Assembly: GCF_034522235.1 (NCBI RefSeq)
Contig: NZ_JAXHLN010000003.1
Coordinates: 1,922,001 to 1,986,000, forward strand
Source of the DNA: Thiohalophilus sp.
GTDB taxonomy: Bacteria > Pseudomonadota > Gammaproteobacteria > UBA6429 > Thiohalophilaceae
Direction: 5' to 3'
DNA length: 64,000 bases
A program made the translations under genes and the position numbers. The notes beneath the pieces are model-generated. The model did not search any database. It was given only the letters and a program-made list of their open reading frames with translations, and had not been told where the DNA came from. Positions within the stretch are counted from its first letter, which is position 1; each line of letters opens with the position of its first letter. This document shows, piece after piece, positions 36,746-45,332 of the stretch.

Positions 36746-39109
36746 ATGGGCCTGTTTAATTCCATAAAAGTGAAAAAAGCAATTGACGTGCTGGTTTCCG
36801 GCCAGCACCCCAGTTCGCTTGAATTTAAAGAAGCCTTTCATCATCTGAAAGAAGCCGGTCCGTCCACCATCGACAAACTGATCGATGCCTTTGACGACTC
36901 CTACCCCAACCCGGCTCTCGAGACCCTGCTGCTCAACCAGCTGGATAACAAGACGCTGAAAAAGTACATCGACGCACTACGTGACGACAGCAAGCGTGTC
37001 GTAGCCGGCGTTACCAGTGTCATGAGCCAGTCCAACCGTTACGATCCGAACAAGTTATTTGACTTGCTCACCGAGCCGGATATTCCCAAGGCAGCTCTAC
37101 TCAAAATCCTGCATGCCCAGCGCAAGCAACTGGATCGCAAGAAACTGCTCAAACAGCTGGATAAATCCGACCGTAACACCCAGCAGCTGGTATTTCATAT
37201 TCTCAATGATATCGCCGATCACAGAATGCAGACTGATCTGATTAAAGTATCGGAGCATGAAGATCAGTATGTCCGCCAGCAACTGGCCATGCTGCTGGGG
37301 CGATTTGACAATGAACGATCCCGCGATGTTTTGCTGGCGCGGCTGCAGGATACCAGCAAGGCTGTTCGCCTGGCTGCCCTCACTTCGCTGGGCAATCTCA
37401 GCGTGCCTATTTCGGCCCGGCCCCTCACCCAGATGCTCAAGGATCCCGATTTCAACGTCCAGAGCAAGGCAATCGAGGCCTTGAGCCATATCAACGATCC
37501 GAATCTCGTCAAATACCTGATCGAGATGCTGCAGGACGATTCGGAAGATATCCGCCGTGCCGCAGTGGAAGTGCTGAACACCGTCGGGAGCGAGTCCGCC
37601 ATTAGCGATCTGTTCAGTGCCCTGCGCGACAAGGACTGGTGGGTTAGATCCCGCGCCGCCGATGCCCTGGCAACCATCGGCGGCGAGAATGTCATCACTG
37701 CTGTACTTGGTCTGATCAAAAGCGACGACGAGTTCCTGCGCCGCTCAGCGGTGGAAATCATCAACAAACTCAAGGATGAACGCGCTATAAACCATCTAAC
37801 AGAAGCGCTTGGTGACGATGACTGGTGGGTACGAGAACGGGCTGCGGATGCGCTGGCTGACATGGAAGAGCAACGCGCCTTGCCTGGAATGCTGGAAGTT
37901 TTGAAAAAACATCCTGATTCCTCGCCCGCCATGATTCAGGCCGTAGCCCGTCTGGGTGGGCAGGAAGCTGTTAAACCGATGCTGCAATCGCTGCAAAACA
38001 GCCAGGTCAAAAACAAAAAAACCATAATTCGGGCACTGGAAGGGCTGATCAATAGTCACAATATCGACGATATCGAAGCTGCGTTAACCATAGTTGCGAA
38101 TACCGGTGATCGTGAAACCCAGGATGTCGCCAATCAGACTATGCAGACACTGATCACCCGACGCAATGAACCGGGCAGCACGCCACAACCCTCTTCCATG
38201 AGTCCCAGCACACCCTCCACTGCGGGTCCAACACAGGTAGCGAGCGAAAATCAGTATATCGATGCGGAGTCACTGGACATCGGCAGCATACTGGCCAACC
38301 GTTACAAAATTATCCGGCAAGTCGGCAAAGGCGCCTTCGGCGTGGTCATCCTGGTCGAGGACCAGATGGTACACGAGCAGATTATTCTGAAGTTCCTTAA
38401 CCCGCACATGGCGTCCGACGAGAGTGTGATCCAGCGCTTTGTCCATGAGATGCGCTATACGCGCAGAATCACCCATCCCAACGTGATCCGGATTTATGAC
38501 TTTCTGACCTTTGGCAAGTCCTACGCCATCAGCATGGAATATTTCGACAGTCACTCACTGGCCCAGGAGATAAAACAAAAGAGAAACCGGGATTTCAAGC
38601 GCAATCTCGAATTACTGACAGACATCTGCAAGGGATTAACTATCGCGCACAATCTCAAGATCGTGCATCGCGATATCAAGCCCGCCAATATTCTGATCAA
38701 CGACAACGACGTGGTGAAAATTGTGGACTTCGGTCTGGCCTCGGCGGTCAGCCAGGGCGATGCCCGCCTGACCAAGAGCGGTATTCTGGTCGGCACCCCG
38801 ACCTACATGGCACCGGAGCAGGTTCGAGGTCGAGATATCGATATCCGCACTGATATCTATAGTCTGGGTATTGTCATGTATGAGCTCTTCACCGGCAAGC
38901 CACCCTATAAAGACAAGGATCACATGGCAACGCTGTTCCAGCATGTCGAAGGCAAGGCCAAACAGGCAAATGAAGTAAACCCCATTGTCTCAGATAATTT
39001 GAACCAGGTCATCATGCGCGCCATCAACGTTGATCCTGAAAAGCGTTATCAACATATAGAACAACTTCAACATGACATAGAAAAATTACTACAAGAGGCA
39101 GTAACATAA
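36746..39109 (+). CDS. HEAT-repeat protein with C-terminal Ser/Thr protein kinase
   Basis: 787 residues, cytoplasmic. Residues ~20-470 are a HEAT/armadillo-type solenoid with recurring units such as KDWWVRSRAADALATIG and DDWWVRERAADALADM. A Ser/Pro/Thr-rich linker (about 480-500) leads to a Hanks-type kinase (about 515-785) with all key motifs: GKGAFGVV, the Lys in IILKFL, HRDIKPANIL, VDFGLA and GTPTYMAPEQ. It therefore should be active. No membrane segment or PASTA domain is present, unlike PknB-type kinases. It lies one base before a PilT-like gene, so the two are coupled; the HEAT part probably docks partners or substrates. Confidence 0.92.
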   Translation: MGLFNSIKVKKAIDVLVSGQHPSSLEFKEAFHHLKEAGPSTIDKLIDAFDDSYPNPALETLLLNQLDNKTLKKYIDALRDDSKRVVAGVTSVMSQSNRYDPNKLFDLLTEPDIPKAALLKILHAQRKQLDRKKLLKQLDKSDRNTQQLVFHILNDIADHRMQTDLIKVSEHEDQYVRQQLAMLLGRFDNERSRDVLLARLQDTSKAVRLAALTSLGNLSVPISARPLTQMLKDPDFNVQSKAIEALSHINDPNLVKYLIEMLQDDSEDIRRAAVEVLNTVGSESAISDLFSALRDKDWWVRSRAADALATIGGENVITAVLGLIKSDDEFLRRSAVEIINKLKDERAINHLTEALGDDDWWVRERAADALADMEEQRALPGMLEVLKKHPDSSPAMIQAVARLGGQEAVKPMLQSLQNSQVKNKKTIIRALEGLINSHNIDDIEAALTIVANTGDRETQDVANQTMQTLITRRNEPGSTPQPSSMSPSTPSTAGPTQVASENQYIDAESLDIGSILANRYKIIRQVGKGAFGVVILVEDQMVHEQIILKFLNPHMASDESVIQRFVHEMRYTRRITHPNVIRIYDFLTFGKSYAISMEYFDSHSLAQEIKQKRNRDFKRNLELLTDICKGLTIAHNLKIVHRDIKPANILINDNDVVKIVDFGLASAVSQGDARLTKSGILVGTPTYMAPEQVRGRDIDIRTDIYSLGIVMYELFTGKPPYKDKDHMATLFQHVEGKAKQANEVNPIVSDNLNQVIMRAINVDPEKRYQHIEQLQHDIEKLLQEAVT

Positions 39110-39110
39110 T

Positions 39111-40208
39111 ATGGCACGCATCGACGCTTTTCTCAAACTGGGGCGTGAACAGGGGGCTTCAGACGTACATCTGGCCGTTGGCGTCCCGCCCATGATCCGC
39201 CTGTATGGTGATCTTGACCCGATCAAGTACAGAGAGCTGACTGCTGATGAACTCGACAGTCTCATTGATGAGATATTAACCCAGGATCAGCGACATGTTT
39301 ATCAACAGGGCCGGGATCTGGATATTTCCTATCAAAGTAGTGAAGGTGAACGCTATCGTGTCAACCTGTTCCATAAACTGACTGGTTCCGGTGGTGTCTT
39401 TAGAATTATTCCCCCACGCATACCCACCATGCAAGATCTGGAACTGCCCGAGATCGTCGAGAAATTGCTCCATGCCAATCAGGGAATGTTGTTGGTCACC
39501 GGCGCCACCGGTACGGGAAAATCCACTACGCTGGCATCAATGATCGACTGGCTTAATGCGAACCGTAAATTCAATATTATCACCCTCGAAGATCCGGTTG
39601 AATTTCTTCATCAGAGTAAGCAATCGCTGGTCATACAGCGCAGCGTCGGCAATCACGTCAAGAGCTTCGCCGACGGTCTGCATGCCGCTTTGCGTGAGGA
39701 TCCGGATGTCATTCTGGTTGGTGAATTGCGCGATCCCGAAACCATATCGATGGCAATGACGGCGGCCGAAACCGGACACCTGGTACTGGCTACGCTGCAT
39801 ACCACCTCGGCAGTCAAGACACTGGATCGTATCATCGACGCCATGCCCATCGAACAAAAAGGGTTGACCGCGACGTTTCTGGCGCAGCATTTAAAAGGTG
39901 TAATCAGTCAACGACTGGTGCGTACTGCCGATGGCCGTGGACGCAAGGCGATTCTTGAAGTCATGCTCAATACCTCCGCCATAGCCAATCTGATTCTGCA
40001 TCGCAAGATATTCCAGATCCCCTCCCTACTGCAGTCCGGGCGGGAGCAGGGCATGCAACTGATGGATCAAGCATTGATGGAAGCTTTGAAGAACAAGCAA
40101 ATCGACCCGGATGACGCCTATATCAACGCCCAGGACAAGAAACCCTTCCAGCGTTTTGTTACCAACCCTGATTTGCTCCCCCAGGTCAATCTGGCTACCG
40201 GGGGTTAA
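39111..40208 (+). CDS. PilT/PilU-type secretion ATPase (first copy)
   Basis: Hexameric AAA-like ATPase of the GspE/PilT family, expected to drive retraction of type IV pili or a related filament. 365 residues. Walker A GATGTGKST is at about 130-138, the Asp box and Walker B in DPDVILVGELRDPETI near 197-212, the His box in LVLATLHTTSAVKTLDRII. The C-terminus reads AIANLILHRKIFQIPSLLQS in place of the PilT motif AIRNLIRE, so it is closer to PilU. It starts 1 base after the kinase stop and is followed 3 bases later by a second PilT-like gene. No other pilus gene is in the window. Confidence 0.92.
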   Translation: MARIDAFLKLGREQGASDVHLAVGVPPMIRLYGDLDPIKYRELTADELDSLIDEILTQDQRHVYQQGRDLDISYQSSEGERYRVNLFHKLTGSGGVFRIIPPRIPTMQDLELPEIVEKLLHANQGMLLVTGATGTGKSTTLASMIDWLNANRKFNIITLEDPVEFLHQSKQSLVIQRSVGNHVKSFADGLHAALREDPDVILVGELRDPETISMAMTAAETGHLVLATLHTTSAVKTLDRIIDAMPIEQKGLTATFLAQHLKGVISQRLVRTADGRGRKAILEVMLNTSAIANLILHRKIFQIPSLLQSGREQGMQLMDQALMEALKNKQIDPDDAYINAQDKKPFQRFVTNPDLLPQVNLATGG

Positions 40209-40211
40209 TCC

Positions 40212-41372
40212 ATGGCGCGTATTGACACCTTCCTGGAACTGGTTGTCAAACAGAACGGCTCCGATCTGCACATGGTCGCCGGTAACCCGCCTCGTGTACG
40301 GATTAACGGCGATACATTCGCGATAAAATATCGGGAACTCACTGCCGAAGAAACCCAGGATCTGATTTTTGAAATCATGTCCAATGATCAACAAGAATAC
40401 TTTGAGGAAAATAACGGCGTCGATTTTGCCTATGAAGCGGAAAACCTGGCCCGTTTTCGTGTCAACGTATTCCAGCACCTGTCCGGCATTGGCGCCGTAT
40501 TTCGTGTTATTCCGGCCGAAATAAAATCGCTCAACGATCTTGGGCTACCGCCGGTATTGAAAAACCTCGCTCGCCAACGCAAGGGACTGATTCTGGTCAC
40601 CGGGCCGACCGGCTCCGGCAAATCCACCTCCCTTGCCGCGATGGTTGATTTCATCAACACCGAACGCAAGGGTCATATCCTGACTATCGAAGACCCGATC
40701 GAGTTTGTACATCACAATAAAAACTGCCTGATCAGCCAGCGCGAGGTCGGCGAGCACACATCCCGTTTTGCAAATGCGCTGCATTCTGCTTTGCGAGAAG
40801 ATCCGGATGTCATCCTGGTAGGTGAGTTGCGCGATCTGGAAACCATACACCTGGCCATTACCGCGGCGGAAATGGGGATTCTGGTAATGGCGACATTACA
40901 CACCAGTACTGCTGCTTCAACGGTAGATCGAATCCTCAACGTCTTCCCATCCGGAGAAGAGGCTTATGTACGCACCATGCTCTCCACCTCATTGGTAGGC
41001 ATTATCTCCCAGCAACTGGTACGCCGCTGTGACAACAAGGGCCGGGTTGCCGCTCTTGAAATCATGATCAACAATCCTGCAATCGCCAACGTACTACGTG
41101 AAGGCAAGACCGAGCAACTGGAGAATATTATCCAGGGTGGCGCGATGCAAGGTATGCAATTGATGGATACCGCTCTGAAACGCCTGGTTGATTCACAAAT
41201 CATTACAGGCGAAGATGCCTACTTGAAGGCGCGCAGCAAACATCAGTTTGCCAAGCACATTGATGGTTATGAAGAAGCCGTTGAAGATATGATAGACGAG
41301 AAATACAATGTAAACGCAAGTGATGACGTGGAGGAGATTGTCCTCTCCTCAGAACCTGACTTAAAAAAATAG
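40212..41372 (+). CDS. PilT/PilU-type secretion ATPase (second copy)
   Basis: 386 residues, same family as the gene before it and clearly a paralogue: both begin MARID(A/T)FL(K/E)L and share the line SDLHM/SDVHL. Walker A GPTGSGKST is at about 131-139, Walker B in DPDVILVGELRDLETI, and the His box in LVMATLHTSTAASTVDRIL. The C-terminal motif is AIANVLREGKTEQLENIIQG, followed by an acidic tail (about 350-386) resembling PilU. Two adjacent copies suggest a hetero-assembly like PilT-PilU. It is followed by the FHA gene 21 bases on. Confidence 0.92.
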   Translation: MARIDTFLELVVKQNGSDLHMVAGNPPRVRINGDTFAIKYRELTAEETQDLIFEIMSNDQQEYFEENNGVDFAYEAENLARFRVNVFQHLSGIGAVFRVIPAEIKSLNDLGLPPVLKNLARQRKGLILVTGPTGSGKSTSLAAMVDFINTERKGHILTIEDPIEFVHHNKNCLISQREVGEHTSRFANALHSALREDPDVILVGELRDLETIHLAITAAEMGILVMATLHTSTAASTVDRILNVFPSGEEAYVRTMLSTSLVGIISQQLVRRCDNKGRVAALEIMINNPAIANVLREGKTEQLENIIQGGAMQGMQLMDTALKRLVDSQIITGEDAYLKARSKHQFAKHIDGYEEAVEDMIDEKYNVNASDDVEEIVLSSEPDLKK

Positions 41373-41393
41373 TCTGAAAAGCAGGAAACAACC

Positions 41394-42065
41394 ATGGGAA
41401 GCAAATTAATCATGACGCTCGACGGGGCGGTAGTCAGGGAATACCCCATCGACAAAGAGAGCATCAGCATCGGCCGAAAACATGGTAATGATATACAGCT
41501 CAATGATCTGACGGTAAGCGGTCGTCATGCGCTGATTGTCACCATGGGCGAGCATGTCTATGTCGATGACCTGGGCAGTACCAACGGCACTTTACTCAAC
41601 GGCTCGCGCATCACCAAGACCCTGCTCAAACAAAATGATGTCATTCAGATAGGAAACTACCAACTCACCTATTTTGACGATGAAGATCAGGAATACGAGC
41701 CGACCATGTTTATCCAGGCCGAGATCGAGGACACTCAGGTGATGGATACCAGAGCTCCGGCACAAGCCAACCTGAAAGGCGAAAAACTGGCCGGGGTCAA
41801 GATCCTCAACGGGCCGCTGGCCAAAAAAGTGCTGGAACTGCGCAAGCCGTTCAATACCATCGGTTTTAACGGTATCAAAATGGCCATGATCGCGCGCAAC
41901 ACCAATAACTACACCATCTCATCTCTGCGCAGCAACAAACTTCGCCGCGCCTCTGACACGCCCATGATTAACGGTAAACAGCTGACCACGGAAGCCATCA
42001 CTCTCAAGGATCAGGATGTGATCGAACTGGCCGGCACCCAGATGAAGTTCTTCTATATTGAGTAA
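41394..42065 (+). CDS. Tandem FHA-domain protein
   Basis: 223-residue soluble protein. The first FHA domain (about 1-95) has the phosphothreonine-binding residues: SIGRKHGND, SGRHALIV and STNGTLLNG. A second half (about 125-223) has the same strand pattern (FNTIGFNGIKMAMIAR, MINGKQL, LKDQDVIELAGTQMKFFYI) but lacks the Arg and SxxH, so it looks like a degenerate FHA. It is last in the operon with a Ser/Thr kinase, so it probably reads phosphorylation by that kinase, or of the PilT ATPases. A good ribosome-binding site (GCAGGAAACAACC) precedes the ATG. Confidence 0.88.
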   Translation: MGSKLIMTLDGAVVREYPIDKESISIGRKHGNDIQLNDLTVSGRHALIVTMGEHVYVDDLGSTNGTLLNGSRITKTLLKQNDVIQIGNYQLTYFDDEDQEYEPTMFIQAEIEDTQVMDTRAPAQANLKGEKLAGVKILNGPLAKKVLELRKPFNTIGFNGIKMAMIARNTNNYTISSLRSNKLRRASDTPMINGKQLTTEAITLKDQDVIELAGTQMKFFYIE

Positions 42066-42227
42066 TACGGAAGGCGATTATTGTCTCTCGCAAAGGCGTT
42101 TATGCCCGTTGTTTGGGTACAATGACGCAGAGTACATATAAAACAAAGTAATAATTTAATACTGGCCAATAATATCCGGCTGATATCTAATACACAAGTA
42201 TACGAGCTTTGTGCCGTTACGAACGAT

Positions 42228-45200
42228 TCACGATTTATCACCAGCCTTAACCAAGCGCAGCACCCCCTCCTTGACCCGCGTGGCGGCAACAAACGCCGCC
42301 GGGATGGTCAGCAGGGTCACCAGCGTGGCAAACGCCAGCCCCCAGGAGAGCGCCAGGGCCATGGGCGCGACGAAAGGATCGGAACCGCCCCAGCCATAAG
42401 CCGTCGGTAACAGTCCCAGCACCGTGGTGGCGGCGGTCAGGATCACTGCCCGCAGGCGCCGTCGCCCGGCCTCCATCACTGCCTCATAAACGTTATTGCC
42501 GGCTTGCAGGGCGCGCTGGATAAACACCACCATGATCAGCGAGCTGTTCACCACCACGCCGGTCAGGGCCACCATGCCCAGAGTCGAGAAAAACGACAAC
42601 GGCATGTCTTTCCAGAACAGATCGTGCAGCAGGAAACTGATCACGATTCCCACTACCCCGAACGGGATCGCCAGCATCACCAGCAGCGGATAACCCAGGT
42701 TGTTGAACTGAATTGCGAGAATAAAGAAGATACCGATCAGGGCTACCACGAACGCCATGCCCAGATCCTCGAACGACTCCTGGTTTTTCTCGTTCTCGCC
42801 GCCGTAAACCACCCGGACTTTGTCGGCATCCTCGCCCAGCCACTCTGGCTCCCCTTTTTCCACCGCCCGGTTGACCTCCAGGCTGGTGGTCTGTTTGCTG
42901 TCGATATTGGCGACCACGGTGACCGCGCGCACGCCCTGCTTGTGCCGGATGGTGGTATAGCCTTCATGCTCCTCGAGTTTGGCGAGGCGGTTCAACGGCA
43001 CCAGCCCGCCGGTGCGATTGGGGATGTCCAGTTGCATCAATTTGCCGACAGGATCGTCGCTCTCATTCGGCAGGCGGATGGTAATATCCACTTCTTCGGT
43101 GCCCTTGCGCGTGGTAGTCACCCGCAGGCCGTCGACCGCCGCGCGCACATGACTGGCGATGGTCGCCAGATCGATACCGGCATAGGCCGCCCTGACCCGA
43201 TCCACCACCACGTGCAGCTCCGGGTCCCCCGGTTGCAGGCCACTTTCGATGGTCGTGATCCCCGGCAGGGACTTCACATAATCCATCAGCCGGTAGGCGA
43301 CTTCTTCGTTAACCTCGTTGTTATTACTGGATATCTCCACCTCCAGTGCCCGCCCCGTGGGCGGGCCCTGTTTGATTTCGCCCAGGGAGATCTCCAGATT
43401 GGGGAATTTTTCCGTTAACAGCGCTTCAAAACGACGCATGTCATCCAGCACATCATGATCTTCGCGCAATACCGCGGGAATATAATTGACCCGGATCTGC
43501 CCGAAACGGCTGCCGCGCTGCATCAGGGGATCGTTGGCATCCATGGCAATCTGGCCGGTGGATATGATCGTGGTCTCCAGATAGTCCGGGTTGGTCTTCT
43601 CGCGCACGATTTCATCGATCGTGCGCATCTGCTTGCGCATATCCTCCAGACTGGTACCCGCAGGAGCTGTCACCCGCACGATGTATTCATCCACGTCCAC
43701 CGGCGGAAACAGCTGGAACTTGAGCACATTGACGGCGGCAAACAGGCTCAATGCCAGCGCCGCAACGGAGATCAGCAGGGTGATCCAGTGGCGCCGGATC
43801 GCCTTGTCCAGGATCCAGGCATAGGCATTTTCCAGACTGATCAGCCAGCGCCGTTCGGCGGGGTGTTTTTTACTGTTGGTCACATGCGCAACGTGGCTGG
43901 GCAGAATCAAAAACGACTCCAGCCAGGAGAACACCAGCAGCGCGATCACGACGGTCGGGATGGCAACAATGAACTTGCCGATGATACCGCTCATGAACAA
44001 CATGGGCATAAAGGCCGTGACCGTGGTCAGGATGGTCGCCGTCACCGGCCCGATCAGCTCTCTGGCGCCGGTGACCGCCGCCTCGTTGGGCGACAGTCCC
44101 CGTTCCATGTGATAGGTGATGTTCTCGCCGATAATAATGGCATCATCCACCAGCATCCCCAGCACCATGATAAAGCCGAGCATGGAAACCAGGTTGAGCG
44201 TGATGCCGGACAGATATAGCACATACAGTCCGGTCAAAAAGACAATCGGAATGCCCCAGGTGGTAGTCAACGCCACCGAAGGACGCAGGAACATGATCAA
44301 CGACAGAAAGACCAGGATCAGCCCGACCTGGGCGTTGTTGGTCAGTACGCCCAGGCGCAACTTGGCGAAATAGGAAAAATCCTGGAAGCTTTCGATCTGG
44401 ATATCGTCACCATAGCGCTGCGGCACCGTCTCTAAATAAGCATTGATCCGATCCACCGCTTCGATAATGTCGGCTTCGGCCTTTTTCATCACGATCACAT
44501 TCAGCGCCGGGGTGCCGCTGACATCGTAATAGACATCGGCCTCCTCCAGTGACTCGGTCACCTCGGCGATATCGCCCACTCGAATGCCCTCGCCCCGCTC
44601 GTTGGCCCGCAACACCAGCTCGCTGATATCCCGTGTGCGCTGATATTCGCCGACGATGCGAATGGCCCGCTGGCCCTGCGGGGTATCCAGATCCCCGCCC
44701 GGCGCGTTGACATTCCAGTTCTCCAGCACCTCGGCCAGCTCGCCGATGGCGATGCGGTGCTCGCGTAACTTGTCGGGTTTGGCCACCACCCGCAGCTCGG
44801 CCCGTCGATCGCCCTGGATCTGGACCCGCGCGATGCCTTCGATATTCAGCAGATCGTCTTCCATGTCATCCACCAGCCGTTTCAGCGCCAGCTCATCGCG
44901 CGGCGCGGAGATCGCCAGCTGAATGATCGGGATCATCTTGCCGTCCACTTCCAGGACGATCGGTTCTTCCGGCATATCCGTTGGCAGCCTGGCGCGATCG
45001 ACCGCCAGTTGCACATCGCTGACGATACGCTCCCGGTTGGTGGCATCCGGGTCCACTTCCAGATTGATGCGTCCCGACCCCGGAAAGGCGATCGAGGTCA
45101 TGGTGTCAATGCCATCGAGCGAGCGCAGCTCCTGCTCGATCGGCGTGATAATGATGCGTTCGATCTCCTCGGGGGAGGAACCGGGATAGGCAATCTCGAT

Positions 45201-45332
45201 CTGCACCTTGTCGAGATTGACGTTGGGAAAGGCTTCACGATTGATATTGGCGATGGCGATGATACCCAGCACGATCAAAAAGACCGAAACCAGATGCACC
45301 ACCAGACTGCGTTCGACCAGAAAGCGAATCAT
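42228..45332 (-). CDS. RND-family efflux permease
   Basis: Inner-membrane proton-driven pump of the AcrB/HAE-1-like superfamily, 1034 residues. It has twelve membrane helices and two large periplasmic loops. The proton-relay Asp pair in TM4 is present (GMLVDDAIIIGENI). N-terminal features include FLVERSLVVHLVSVFLIVLGIIA and YPGSSPEEIERIIITPIEQELRSLDGI. Its sequence suggests the broad HAE group rather than metal-exporting CzcA, but the substrate is unknown. It overlaps the TolC-type gene by four bases. No membrane-fusion (adaptor) gene is in the operon, which is unusual for an RND pump. Confidence 0.92.
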   Translation of the reverse strand: MIRFLVERSLVVHLVSVFLIVLGIIAIANINREAFPNVNLDKVQIEIAYPGSSPEEIERIIITPIEQELRSLDGIDTMTSIAFPGSGRINLEVDPDATNRERIVSDVQLAVDRARLPTDMPEEPIVLEVDGKMIPIIQLAISAPRDELALKRLVDDMEDDLLNIEGIARVQIQGDRRAELRVVAKPDKLREHRIAIGELAEVLENWNVNAPGGDLDTPQGQRAIRIVGEYQRTRDISELVLRANERGEGIRVGDIAEVTESLEEADVYYDVSGTPALNVIVMKKAEADIIEAVDRINAYLETVPQRYGDDIQIESFQDFSYFAKLRLGVLTNNAQVGLILVFLSLIMFLRPSVALTTTWGIPIVFLTGLYVLYLSGITLNLVSMLGFIMVLGMLVDDAIIIGENITYHMERGLSPNEAAVTGARELIGPVTATILTTVTAFMPMLFMSGIIGKFIVAIPTVVIALLVFSWLESFLILPSHVAHVTNSKKHPAERRWLISLENAYAWILDKAIRRHWITLLISVAALALSLFAAVNVLKFQLFPPVDVDEYIVRVTAPAGTSLEDMRKQMRTIDEIVREKTNPDYLETTIISTGQIAMDANDPLMQRGSRFGQIRVNYIPAVLREDHDVLDDMRRFEALLTEKFPNLEISLGEIKQGPPTGRALEVEISSNNNEVNEEVAYRLMDYVKSLPGITTIESGLQPGDPELHVVVDRVRAAYAGIDLATIASHVRAAVDGLRVTTTRKGTEEVDITIRLPNESDDPVGKLMQLDIPNRTGGLVPLNRLAKLEEHEGYTTIRHKQGVRAVTVVANIDSKQTTSLEVNRAVEKGEPEWLGEDADKVRVVYGGENEKNQESFEDLGMAFVVALIGIFFILAIQFNNLGYPLLVMLAIPFGVVGIVISFLLHDLFWKDMPLSFFSTLGMVALTGVVVNSSLIMVVFIQRALQAGNNVYEAVMEAGRRRLRAVILTAATTVLGLLPTAYGWGGSDPFVAPMALALSWGLAFATLVTLLTIPAAFVAATRVKEGVLRLVKAGDKS

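Noticed and set aside
42228-45332. Metal-exporting CzcA-type pump
   Set aside because: No CzcA-specific context (no CzcB or CzcC) and the N-terminal region reads as a general HAE-type RND protein.
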